Made by a program: the position numbers and the translations under genes. This document shows positions 7,799 through 16,143 of a DNA stretch of 54,656 bases, piece by piece (the first letter of the stretch is position 1; each line of letters begins with the position of its first letter). The notes under the pieces are model-generated. The model was not told where the DNA came from, ran no database searches, and was given only the letters and a program-made list of their open reading frames with translations. This DNA comes from an uncultured bacterium (GTDB lineage Bacteria > Verrucomicrobiota > Kiritimatiellia > CAIKKV01 > CAITUY01), in assembly GCA_903895695.1 (NCBI GenBank), contig CAITUY010000194.1, positions 1 to 54,656 on the forward strand, given 5' to 3'.

Positions 7799-9340
7799 TC
7801 AAAGGCAATTGGGCGGCGACTCGCCTTTCACGACTGCGCTACGGCTTGCTTCCTCGATCACCGACTCAGGAATCTCAGGGTACAGGGTGCGGATGCAGTC
7901 CGAGCATAGCCCATGCGAAAAGCGCACCGGCATTCGATCCCGAACGTAATCCTCCAGCGGAATCCATTGATCCGTTCCGCCGGGTGCGGCGGCGGCAATG
8001 CGAATGCGTTTGCATCCGGAACAGACCGGCAGCAACCGTTCAAGCTGGCGCACATGCGCCAACGTCTCCTGCAACTCCCGGTTCCTGACGTTTAGCGCCT
8101 CTTTCTGCTGCTCGAGCGACTCGGTTCGAGACCGTACCTGGCTCTCGAGGTTTCGCGTGTGGTCCACCACCGTGGCTGCCATGCGAGCGAACGACACCGT
8201 TAGACGTCCGATTTCGTCATCTGCGGCGGTGGGGAGTCCGACCTCATAATCACCCTGTTCGAGGCGTTGCACCGACGTCGCCAGCGGCGCCAGCCGACGC
8301 AACACGGTGCGGTCAATGATCCACCCCGTCAGGGCTGTAAGCACCAGAAGGGAGGCGACCGCCAACCCCAGAAGCGGTAGAAACAAGGGCCAATCCACAA
8401 TCTTCGTGTAGTCCACGACGGACAGGGTGAACCATTGCATCTCGGGGATATAGGCGACGCCGACCGATGTATGGCGTCCCTCAATGACCATGGGAAGCAC
8501 TTCCACATCGTCCCGTCCGGCGGCAAGCCGTGCGAGAACTGGCTTCAGGCGGTCAAGGTTTCCCGGCCCCAAGACGGCTTCCGCCGTGACCCTCGGCTCA
8601 TGCGGACGAACGACCGTGTTGAAGTCGATGAATGCCTTATTCCGATGGGCCTGGACGTTCAGGTCGCGATCAATGAGGACTTCTTGAATGCCGCGCTCCT
8701 GCCGGTCGACGAAGCGGCGCAGGAATGCCGATAGATCCAGGCCCGAGCCGGCCATGGCGACCACGTTCCCGCCGCCATTTCTCACCATCACGTTGATCCA
8801 CACCTTCACCACGCCCAGTTGCTCGCCCGGACTGACATTCAGCGCCCAGTCGGACACGCGCTCACGAGAGGCAAAATACCACGCGTCCGACGGTCGCCCC
8901 GGGTTCAGGGTGTAGGCCAGTTCCCGACCTGCATAACTGTTGCTGGCGTCGTTGTAGTAATAATGCCCACTGGCATCGACCGCGTAGAACCAACTCCCGT
9001 CCGTAAACCGTTGTCGGTAGCCTTCGAGTTCGGCCAGAGCCAGGGCCCGCAAGGACGAATCGTTCTCGTTCTTTGCCCAACTTCGCAGCAACGGGGACGC
9101 AGCCATTTGCCGGGCCAGTGCGATCTCCCGGGCCAAAGGGTCCTGGATCAACGCACGGCTTGCCCGCACCTGCATGCGGGCATAGATGTCGCCCAGGCGG
9201 CTTGCGATGCGTTCGTTGATGGCGGCGAACCCGACGAGCATCAGCAGTAATGTCACGAGGTAGACCGCCAGAATGGCCGCCAGGATGCGCGGACGCAATC
9301 CCAGCCTTCTTAGCCAGGTCAGACTTCTCAGAAAATGCAT
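7799..9340 (-). CDS. Membrane sensor: Cache-like domain, HAMP, coiled coil and Cys4 C-terminal module; no output domain
   Basis: 513 residues. A transmembrane helix at about 16-40 (ILAAILAVYLVTLLLMLVGF) leads into a large extracytoplasmic double-Cache-like region to about 305, with WFYAVDASGHYYYND. A second helix (about 312-335) and a HAMP domain (VLRRLAPLATSVQRLEQGDY) follow, then a coiled coil (LESQVRSRTESLEQQKEAL). The tail has LLPVCSGCKRIR and FSHGLCSDCIRTLYPEI, the Cx2C plus Cx2C module often seen at the end of PAS or receiver proteins, probably metal binding. There is no kinase, GGDEF, HD-GYP or methyl-accepting part. It is probably a ligand-sensing partner for neighbouring regulators, and is last in the gene block. 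Confidence 0.8.
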   Translation of the reverse strand: MHFLRSLTWLRRLGLRPRILAAILAVYLVTLLLMLVGFAAINERIASRLGDIYARMQVRASRALIQDPLAREIALARQMAASPLLRSWAKNENDSSLRALALAELEGYRQRFTDGSWFYAVDASGHYYYNDASNSYAGRELAYTLNPGRPSDAWYFASRERVSDWALNVSPGEQLGVVKVWINVMVRNGGGNVVAMAGSGLDLSAFLRRFVDRQERGIQEVLIDRDLNVQAHRNKAFIDFNTVVRPHEPRVTAEAVLGPGNLDRLKPVLARLAAGRDDVEVLPMVIEGRHTSVGVAYIPEMQWFTLSVVDYTKIVDWPLFLPLLGLAVASLLVLTALTGWIIDRTVLRRLAPLATSVQRLEQGDYEVGLPTAADDEIGRLTVSFARMAATVVDHTRNLESQVRSRTESLEQQKEALNVRNRELQETLAHVRQLERLLPVCSGCKRIRIAAAAPGGTDQWIPLEDYVRDRMPVRFSHGLCSDCIRTLYPEIPESVIEEASRSAVVKGESPPNCL

Positions 9341-9399
9341 TTGCCCTCCATGAGAATCGGCGCCACGGATCTCGGGCTATACTCATAGCACGGCAACGC

Positions 9400-11148
9400 T
9401 CAGACTTCCAGTATGCGCGGCCCTGGAGTGGTGCGCGACACTTCGGCCGTCAGGTACGCCTCTGTACGGTATTGGGTGATCGCATGGAGTCGGTCATGGA
9501 TTTTCGTCAGCGCTTCGAATGACTGCTGGCACTCGTCGATCAGGGCCTTCAATTCCGGGGAGGCGGCCTGTTTTCTCATCATGTACAGGCCCGCGCCGAT
9601 CATGGTGGCGGGCTGGCCCAAATGGTGGCAGATCGCGCCCAGGCTTTCGATCATCACGCGCTGACGTTCGGCTTCGAGCACGCTGGTTTGCCGCGCTTCG
9701 GCCGTGCGCACACGTTCCTCGGCCTGTCGCACCAGATCGCCCATGTAGCGCCGGATGGCGGTCAGGTCATTCTCGTCGGTCGACAGGACCAGGCTCACAG
9801 GAACCCGATCGCTGGCCAGATCCCTGAGATAACGGCGCAGCCGGACGATGTTGACGGGGTACTTGGCGAGCATGGCATAGCCCAGCAGAATGACAAGACC
9901 CGCCACCAGCCCGGCCGTCCAGCGAGCGGCCAGGGGCAGTTCCTGTCCCGGGCCGCTGTTGACCCACAACCACCACAGAATGCAGAACGGCAACCCGGTG
10001 ATAAGTGCTGCCGCTATGGCGAGATGCCCCCAGGCGCCGCGGTGGACCACGGAGAGAGCGCGAGGCGAAGGGCGAGAGGCCTCGCCCGTGGCAAGGTCGG
10101 TCTCCGGTACGGCCGCCGGTGGCTCAAGTCCATCGGGAGACGCGCGCGACAATACGTTCATGAACGCCGCCACGACCTGCGGGTCGAACAGAAGGCCGGC
10201 CTGGTCCTGGAGGTAAGCGCGGGCCTTCTCGCGAGGCCAGGCCCGCCGATAGGGTCGGTGGGCGCAAAGCGCGTCCCACACATCCACGACGGCAAACAAG
10301 CGGGCGGGTAAGGGGATATCCTGGCCCTTGGCGCCGTTCGGGTAACCGGACCCGTCCCATCGCTCATGATGGTGGAAGGGAATAGCCAGCGCGGGCCTCA
10401 GGATGGCGATCGAGCCAAGCAACTCCTCCGCATAGAGCGGATGTTTGCGGACGGTGACCCACTCGTCTTCATTCAAGGCCGCCGGCTTCAGTAACACCTC
10501 GTCCGCTATGACGGACTCCCCGATGTCGTGCAGGATCGCGCCCCGGCGGACAGTCACAAGTTCCTCGGCCGGAATCTTCAGTTCGCGCGCGAGTTCGACG
10601 GCCAATGCCACCACCCGTCGCGAGTGCCCCGCGGGTTCCACGCCGCGCCGTTCCAAGGTGCGAGCCCAATGTTCCAGCAGGAGATCGCAGGCGTTCTCCG
10701 CCTGGGCAAGGAGTCGTTGGAATTCCGCGCGTTGCGTCACGAGTTTGCGGTATCGGTTGAGCTGCGCGATGTTGCGGACCCGGGCGCGGAGTTCGGACAG
10801 GTCGAACGGCTTGGACACGAAATCGTCGGCGCCGGCCTCGATGCCGCGCAGTCTTGCGTTCGCGTCGTTCAGCGAGGTAATGAGCACGACTGGAGTTTCC
10901 TGCAGCAAGGGGTCGGTTCTGATCTGCCGGCACACGTCGTAGCCGCTCATGACCGGCATCATTACGTCCAGGAGGATAAGATCCGGCGGAACGCTGGCCG
11001 CCATTGTCAAACCCTCCATGCCGCCGGCCGCGGTTCTCACGGCGTAGCCTTCCGCGCAAAGCAACCCGTTGAGCAACTCGCGGGAAGCAGGGTCGTCATC
11101 CACGACGAGGATCGTGTGCGTTGAGTTGGATGAATCGTGGTTGTTCAT
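9400..11148 (-). CDS. Receiver-HD-GYP protein fused to two membrane helices and a HisKA-like segment
   Basis: 582 residues. A receiver (DDD near 17-19, phospho-acceptor Asp61 in LILLDVMMP, Lys in SKPFDL) is followed by an HD-GYP domain at about 160-340, with HSRRV, ILHDIGE near 208, HHHERWDGSGYPNG and HRPYR. HD-GYP domains hydrolyse c-di-GMP; HDIGK is usual, and here the Lys is Glu. Two transmembrane helices follow (about 375-400 and 412-432). A coiled-coil or HAMP-like stretch then leads to a dimerisation-type motif, ESLGAICHHLGQPATM, near 508. No HATPase domain follows. The fusion puts a soluble response regulator ahead of a membrane anchor, an unusual order. Confidence 0.82.
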   Translation of the reverse strand: MNNHDSSNSTHTILVVDDDPASRELLNGLLCAEGYAVRTAAGGMEGLTMAASVPPDLILLDVMMPVMSGYDVCRQIRTDPLLQETPVVLITSLNDANARLRGIEAGADDFVSKPFDLSELRARVRNIAQLNRYRKLVTQRAEFQRLLAQAENACDLLLEHWARTLERRGVEPAGHSRRVVALAVELARELKIPAEELVTVRRGAILHDIGESVIADEVLLKPAALNEDEWVTVRKHPLYAEELLGSIAILRPALAIPFHHHERWDGSGYPNGAKGQDIPLPARLFAVVDVWDALCAHRPYRRAWPREKARAYLQDQAGLLFDPQVVAAFMNVLSRASPDGLEPPAAVPETDLATGEASRPSPRALSVVHRGAWGHLAIAAALITGLPFCILWWLWVNSGPGQELPLAARWTAGLVAGLVILLGYAMLAKYPVNIVRLRRYLRDLASDRVPVSLVLSTDENDLTAIRRYMGDLVRQAEERVRTAEARQTSVLEAERQRVMIESLGAICHHLGQPATMIGAGLYMMRKQAASPELKALIDECQQSFEALTKIHDRLHAITQYRTEAYLTAEVSRTTPGPRILEV

Positions 11149-11178
11149 GCCGCTATCGGATCACACAAAGGTGGTGAT

Positions 11179-12666
11179 TCACTCTCGCATGGGTTTGCGG
11201 CGTTCGTACAGGTCGATGCGCCGCTCCAGGGCCGCGGCCAATTCCGTCTCCTTGTTGGCCAGCGCCAACTTCAGGCCCCGGCGAACGGCCTCCAGCGCCT
11301 TGTCAAACCGACCGCTTTGCGCATAGGCCGCCCCCAGTGTGTCGAGAACGCCTGCGTGTTGCCCTTTCGTAAGCGCGTTGGCTTTCTCGGCCATGGCCAG
11401 GGCACGCTCGACGGTGCCCGCATCCGGGTTGTCCCCCGTGGCGAAGACCCACGCCAGGTTATTCAGGACGTCGGCATTGTCCGGGTCCCTCCGCAGGTCT
11501 TCCAGGAATCGGTTGATGAGCCCCTGTCGCCGTGCCTGCAAATCCCCGGCGGCCGGCTCTGTGGTCCCGGCCTTCTCCTGCCGCGGCGCCTCAAACTGCG
11601 GACCGAGCGCCGCCACTTTCTTGGCCAGCGAGTCCTTGTCCAGTGCGCGCGAATGGGCTTCATCCAGGGTGATGACGCCGAACTTCAACAGGTCGAACAG
11701 GGCTTCGTCAAACAACTGCATGCCCAGTGAGCGACCGACTTGCATCGCCGAGGGGATATGATGCGTCTTGCCGTCCCGGATGTTGCTGGCGATTCCGGTT
11801 GTGACGACGAGAATCTCCATGACGGCGACGCGGCCCTTCCCGTCCGCCCTCTTGCACAGCGTTTGCGCTATGACGCCCTTCAGCGAACTTGCCAGCATGG
11901 ACCGGATCTGGTTCTGCTGTGTCGCGGGAAACTTGTCGATGATCCGGTCCACCGTCGAAGCCGCGGTATTGGTGTGGAGGGTACCGAACACCAAATGCCC
12001 GGTCTCCGCCGTCTCGATGGCGATCTCCGTGGTCTCCAGGTCGCGCATTTCCCCCACCATGACAATGTCAGGATCCTCGCGCAGCGCCGCCCGCAAGGCG
12101 CTCGCGAAACTCCGGGTATGGGCATGCACCTCGCGCTGGGTGACAATGCACTTCTGGGTGTCGTGAAGGAACTCGAGGGGATCCTCGATCGTAATGATGT
12201 GATCCGCCCGCGTTTTGTTGATCAGGTCGATCATGGCCGCCAGCGTCGTGGACTTGCCGCTTCCCGTCGGGCCCGTGACCACGACCAGCCCCTTCTTGAG
12301 ATAGCAGAACTCCCGCACCACCGGAGGCAGGTTCAGTTGATCGGCGGTTAGCGGCTTGGTTGGAATCGTGCGCAGCACGGCGCCGATCCCGTGACGATCC
12401 TGAAACGCGTTGACGCGGAACCGTCCCAAGCCATCCACGGCGTAGGCGAAGTCCGTGTCCCAGTCTGCCTCGAACGCGGCCCGGTTGCGCTCAGGCATGA
12501 TCTCGGCGATCGCCTCCCGGCACTGGTCCGGAGACAGGGGGGCTTGGCCCGGCAACGGCGTCATCTCGCCGTGCTCGCGGATATGGGGGGAGAGCGACGA
12601 CCGCAGGTGCAGGTCGCTGCCCTTCCGCTGCAACAGGAGCCGCAGGAACTCGTCAATGCGCGCCAT
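11179..12666 (-). CDS. PilT-like type IV pilus retraction ATPase with C-terminal TPR region
   Basis: 495 residues. The PilT core shows GSDLHLRSS, Walker A TGPTGSGKS (about 141-149), the Asp box ITIEDPLEF, Walker B VGEMRD, and the His box GHLVFGTLHTNTA. AIRMDE-type PilT core continues to about 340. A linker and TPR-like helices follow at about 375-490 (NADVLNNLAWVFATGD, GVLDTLGAAYAQSGRFDKAL). Ordinary PilT is about 345-370 residues, so the TPR part is an addition that could recruit partners. A GGGAG ribosome-binding site lies upstream of ATG 12666, and the start overlaps the receiver gene by 14 bases. It probably drives pilus retraction under control of the surrounding regulators. Confidence 0.88.
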   Translation of the reverse strand: MARIDEFLRLLLQRKGSDLHLRSSLSPHIREHGEMTPLPGQAPLSPDQCREAIAEIMPERNRAAFEADWDTDFAYAVDGLGRFRVNAFQDRHGIGAVLRTIPTKPLTADQLNLPPVVREFCYLKKGLVVVTGPTGSGKSTTLAAMIDLINKTRADHIITIEDPLEFLHDTQKCIVTQREVHAHTRSFASALRAALREDPDIVMVGEMRDLETTEIAIETAETGHLVFGTLHTNTAASTVDRIIDKFPATQQNQIRSMLASSLKGVIAQTLCKRADGKGRVAVMEILVVTTGIASNIRDGKTHHIPSAMQVGRSLGMQLFDEALFDLLKFGVITLDEAHSRALDKDSLAKKVAALGPQFEAPRQEKAGTTEPAAGDLQARRQGLINRFLEDLRRDPDNADVLNNLAWVFATGDNPDAGTVERALAMAEKANALTKGQHAGVLDTLGAAYAQSGRFDKALEAVRRGLKLALANKETELAAALERRIDLYERRKPMRE

Positions 12667-13270
12667 GTTCGCTCCCTTCCTGCCGGCTCGCGCCTTCCGT
12701 GTCCGGCATTCCCTCCGCCGGCCGTTCCTGTTGCAGCCGCTGGCCCAGCAGATCCGCCATGGTTTCCGTATCCGCGTCGATCAAGTGGGTGAGACTCTGG
12801 CGGAGTTCCGCCATGGCCCGCAGTTCCCGGTACTTGCACTGCAGCTCGTCGTACAAATGCTTTCTGTACACGGAGTTGCGAACCCGCAGAACCAGTTCCT
12901 CACGATCGATCGGCTTCGTGAGAAAATCGTCGGCGCCCGAGGCCACGCCCCGAATCCGGTCGGCGCGGTCCGCAAGCGAAGTGACCATCAGGATGGGGAT
13001 GGGGGCCGTCCTGGAGTCGGCCTTCAGGCGGCGGCAGACTTCGTATCCGTTCATGCCGGGCATCATGACGTCCAACAGGACGACATCGGGGAGATCGGCG
13101 AAGGCCAGGTCAAGGGCCTGTTGCCCGTCTTCGGCAAGCGTCACTTTGTGTCCTTGGGCCTCCAGGAGGTCGCCCAGCAGTTGCCGGTTATTCGGCTCGT
13201 CATCGACGACCAGAATTCGGCCGGCACGCGAGTCCACAACAGGGGGATCGTCACCCATGGCGCGTTGCAT
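12653..13270 (-). CDS. Response regulator, receiver domain plus helical tail
   Basis: 205 residues. The receiver domain spans about 17-135: ILVVDDEPNN, phospho-acceptor Asp67 in VVLLDVMMPG, VTSLAD and FLTKPIDREEL. The remaining 70 residues are helical and probably coiled coil (YDELQCKYRELRAMAELRQS), with no DNA-binding or enzymatic domain. It is probably an adaptor or phosphate sink for neighbouring kinases, or an input to the PilT protein encoded next. ATG 13270 is chosen because GGAGG lies six bases upstream; an ATG at 13258 is also in frame. It overlaps the upstream kinase gene by 20 bases. Confidence 0.82.
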   Translation of the reverse strand: MQRAMGDDPPVVDSRAGRILVVDDEPNNRQLLGDLLEAQGHKVTLAEDGQQALDLAFADLPDVVLLDVMMPGMNGYEVCRRLKADSRTAPIPILMVTSLADRADRIRGVASGADDFLTKPIDREELVLRVRNSVYRKHLYDELQCKYRELRAMAELRQSLTHLIDADTETMADLLGQRLQQERPAEGMPDTEGASRQEGSEHGAH

Positions 13271-14438
13271 CGTTCACCTCCATGTCCGGGAGCCGCGGAA
13301 AACTTACGGTGACGGTCGTGAAATCCGGGACCGAGGTGTCCACCGCGATGCGGGCGCCATGGATCTCTGCGATCAACCGGGCCGAGTAGGTGCCCAACCC
13401 CGTCCCGTGTTCCTTGCCCGCCGTTGAGAACTTCTCGAAAAACCGATCGCGCACGCTCTCCGGCACGGCGCCCCGATTCTGGATGCTGACGCGCATCGAA
13501 TCGCCGCGCTCGAAGCGGAGCGTCACGGTCTCGCCAGCCGGCGACGCTTCACAGGCGTTCTTCAGCAGATTCGCGAGCATGGAGTAGCATAGCAACCTCT
13601 CCCCCGGCACCCGAAACGTATCGGCCTCGGCAACGGGACGGCCATCGGCCAGGATGACAACGGACAACCTCCTGACGCGCATGACCGCTACGCTATGACT
13701 GATGACCTCGCGGGCCACGGGCAGAAGGTCCATGGCCTGCGGCTGGAGGGTGTACATGCCTTGTTCGATCTTGAAGAGGTCCAGGGATCGATTGATCATG
13801 TCCAAGAGTTGCCGCCCTGCGCTCTCGACCATCGACAGGTATGACTGCTGCTCGTTGGTCAGGTTCCCTCCCTTCATCCTGATCATTTCCGGTGCAAGCA
13901 GAATCACGCTCAGGGGGGCTTTCAAATCGTGGTGCACGACGTGTTCCACCTCCTCGCGAAAGGCGGCCGCCCTTTGGAGCCGGTCATTCGCCTCGGTAAG
14001 GTTCCTGACCGCCGCCTGCAATTCCTCCTGGTATCGCTCCTTGGCCTGCTGTTCGCGCCGCCGCTCTTCGTCCAATGCCTTGACCTTGGCCGCATTGCCG
14101 ACGACGCGAAGGATGGCGGACTTGCTGACGGGCTTGGTGAGGTAGTCGAAGGCCCCGGACCGCAAGGCTTCCGCGGCGGTATCGACGGTGGGTTCCCCCG
14201 TCATCATGATGACTTGGGCAAAGGGGGCGCCCTTCCGCAGGGTCTGCAGGAGTTCGATACCGTTGGTCCGTGGCAGCACGATATCGCTGACTACAACATC
14301 GAATTCGTGGTCTTCGAGGATCCGCAGGGCATCCTGCGCATCGGTAGCCGTCTCGACCGCGTAACCCTCGGCCACCAGGAATTCCCGTAAGCTGACTCGG
14401 ATGCTCTTCTCGTCGTCGACTACAAGAACCCGTTTCAC
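13251..14438 (-). CDS. Receiver-histidine kinase hybrid (REC-HisKA-HATPase)
   Basis: 395 residues from GTG 14438, which overlaps the upstream TGA (GTGA) and follows AAGGAG. A longer reading from TTG 14462 is possible. The receiver (VLVVDDEKS, Asp52 in VVVSDIVLPR, MMTGEP, YLTKPVSK) is joined through a coiled coil to a HisKA motif HVVHHDLKAPLSV near 168. The ATPase has N-box MLANLLKNACEA, FFEKFST and GTGLGTYSA. The G1 box reads IQNRGAVP where D-x-G-x-G is usual, so ATP binding may be altered. A soluble kinase headed by a receiver suggests relay from the upstream kinases. Confidence 0.85.
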   Translation of the reverse strand: MKRVLVVDDEKSIRVSLREFLVAEGYAVETATDAQDALRILEDHEFDVVVSDIVLPRTNGIELLQTLRKGAPFAQVIMMTGEPTVDTAAEALRSGAFDYLTKPVSKSAILRVVGNAAKVKALDEERRREQQAKERYQEELQAAVRNLTEANDRLQRAAAFREEVEHVVHHDLKAPLSVILLAPEMIRMKGGNLTNEQQSYLSMVESAGRQLLDMINRSLDLFKIEQGMYTLQPQAMDLLPVAREVISHSVAVMRVRRLSVVILADGRPVAEADTFRVPGERLLCYSMLANLLKNACEASPAGETVTLRFERGDSMRVSIQNRGAVPESVRDRFFEKFSTAGKEHGTGLGTYSARLIAEIHGARIAVDTSVPDFTTVTVSFPRLPDMEVNDATRHG

Positions 14439-15526
14439 GCCACCGGTTCTCCTTGTTTCCAAACACGTTCACCGACTCCTGCCGCAGCCGCCGGAGACGC
14501 GTCCAACGTGAATCCCTTCTCCCTGAACAACCGCACGCAGGCGGCCACGACACGGGTGTCGAACCACGTGCCCCGCTTGTCGACGATCTCCGCGAGCGCC
14601 GCTTCAATTCCCAGTGCCGGCCGGTAGGGCCGGTGACTGGCCATGGCCTCGACAACGTCCGACACGGCGAGAATACGCGCTTCCAACGCGATCGCGTTTC
14701 CCGAGAGTCCACGCGGATAGCCGGACCCATCCATTCTCTCGTGGTGCTGGAAGACAAGTTCGGCCAGCGGCCAGGGGAACTCGACGGTCTTGAGTATCTG
14801 GTACCCCGTGTTGGAGTGCATCTTGATCAATGCAAATTCCGCAGCGTTCAACTGGCTGGGCTTGCTGAGGATCTCGGCCGGCACGCTCAGTTTGCCGAGA
14901 TCGTGAACGACCCCCGCGAAGTAGACCGCCTGTATGCCTTCACCCGGCAACCCCATTTCCTCGGCAATGGCTCGCGCCAGGCCAGCAACCCGTTGCTCAT
15001 GCCCCGCCGTGTAAGGATCTCTCGACTCCACCGCAAGGGCCATGGCACGGATTGCTCCCTCGAGGGCGCGATGCAATTCCTCCGTCCGTTGGGTCACCAT
15101 CTGCTCCAACCCCTCCTGGTACCTGCGGTTTTCCGCCTGGAGCCGCCGGTTTTCGTCCCACATCCTCTTGGTATCGGCCGCCCGGCGCACGGCCTTGAGG
15201 ATATCCGCCTTGCCCACCGGTTTGGCCAGATAGTCAGACGCCCCAGCGCGGACGGCATCAGCGGCCGTTTCAACGCTGGGCTCACCGGTCATCATGATCA
15301 CCTGCACGTCCGGCGAGGCTTCCCGGATCGCCTGTAGCAGCGTTACGCCGGAGGCCCCGGGCATAACGACATCCGTCACGACCACATCGTAGTCCCCCTC
15401 AGCCAGAAGCGCCCGAGCACCCCGCGTGTCCTCCGCCACACGGACCTCGTACCCGGCGTCCTGTAGAAATGACTGGACACTGAGACGGATGCTCTTCTCG
15501 TCATCCACGATCAAAATCTTTGGCAT
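14435..15526 (-). CDS. Response regulator with HD-GYP c-di-GMP phosphodiesterase domain
   Basis: 363 residues. Receiver: ILIVDDEKS, Asp52 in VVVTDVVMPG, MMTGEPS and YLAKPVGKAD. A helical linker (about 125-160) leads to HD-GYP: GHEQRVAGLARAIA, GVVHDLGKLSVPAEIL near 207, KMHSNTG, HHERMDGSGYPRGLSG and RPYRPA. All usual HD-GYP residues appear present, so it should cleave c-di-GMP when its receiver is phosphorylated. The start overlaps the previous gene by 16 bases. Its C-terminal tail matches the decayed fragment at 7652-7777, implying an earlier duplication in this block. Confidence 0.92.
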   Translation of the reverse strand: MPKILIVDDEKSIRLSVQSFLQDAGYEVRVAEDTRGARALLAEGDYDVVVTDVVMPGASGVTLLQAIREASPDVQVIMMTGEPSVETAADAVRAGASDYLAKPVGKADILKAVRRAADTKRMWDENRRLQAENRRYQEGLEQMVTQRTEELHRALEGAIRAMALAVESRDPYTAGHEQRVAGLARAIAEEMGLPGEGIQAVYFAGVVHDLGKLSVPAEILSKPSQLNAAEFALIKMHSNTGYQILKTVEFPWPLAELVFQHHERMDGSGYPRGLSGNAIALEARILAVSDVVEAMASHRPYRPALGIEAALAEIVDKRGTWFDTRVVAACVRLFREKGFTLDASPAAAAGVGERVWKQGEPVA

Positions 15527-16143
15527 GAGTCCCTCCCTTTGTCTCGACCGTCAGTGCCGGGCATCGGTGACGAACCCCTGGCTTCGAGAATCCGCCGCGC
15601 CAAGGCGGCGATCCTGACCGTTGATTTGTCGATGCGCTCATCGCACACGCTGCTCCAGTCGGAAGGAAGCGTTTCCTCGGCTTGCGCGCTGATCAGGAGA
15701 CGCTGGAACCCGGCGCCGACGCGCCGCAGGACATCCGTTCCGCTCATGGTCGTGCCCAAAGCGTAGTCGGCAGCCACCAGACCGAACGCCCCGCGAAGCC
15801 GTTCCCGGAAGGACGATTCGGCGAGCATTTCGTAGAAGCGCAGCAGGGAGGATTTATCCTGCAGAATCAGGATCGGGCACGGATCGTCGGAAGCCGAGTT
15901 CGCAACCTCCTCCAACTGATGCCGGGCATCGCTATCGCTCGTCCCGGCTGGCAGGGACCGGAGCTCGACGTTGGGGGCGCCTATACCTTCGGCGAAAGCC
16001 CACGGCGTGGCCAGCATTCGCGCGTAGGTGATGCGGACACGCTCGGGAGGGCCTTGCTCCACGAACCAATCGGCAAATGCGAGGCAAAGCGCGTCGGTGA
16101 CCGGCCAAGCGTCATCCATAACGATAATACCGGTTCGTTTCAT
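15511..16143 (-). CDS. Unrecognised cytoplasmic protein in the signalling operon
   Basis: 210 residues, no signal peptide or membrane helix. I do not recognise the family. The start (TGIIVMDDAWPVTDALC) looks like the first strand and acidic pair of a receiver, and PCPILILQDKSS could be a later strand, but a phospho-acceptor Asp before a VMMP-type motif and the Lys of KP are not evident. It may be a degenerate receiver or a different alpha/beta fold. The gene overlaps the upstream kinase by four bases (ATGA) and the downstream HD-GYP gene by 16, so it is translated as part of the block and is probably a regulator or adaptor. Confidence 0.6.
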   Translation of the reverse strand: MKRTGIIVMDDAWPVTDALCLAFADWFVEQGPPERVRITYARMLATPWAFAEGIGAPNVELRSLPAGTSDSDARHQLEEVANSASDDPCPILILQDKSSLLRFYEMLAESSFRERLRGAFGLVAADYALGTTMSGTDVLRRVGAGFQRLLISAQAEETLPSDWSSVCDERIDKSTVRIAALARRILEARGSSPMPGTDGRDKGRDSCQRF

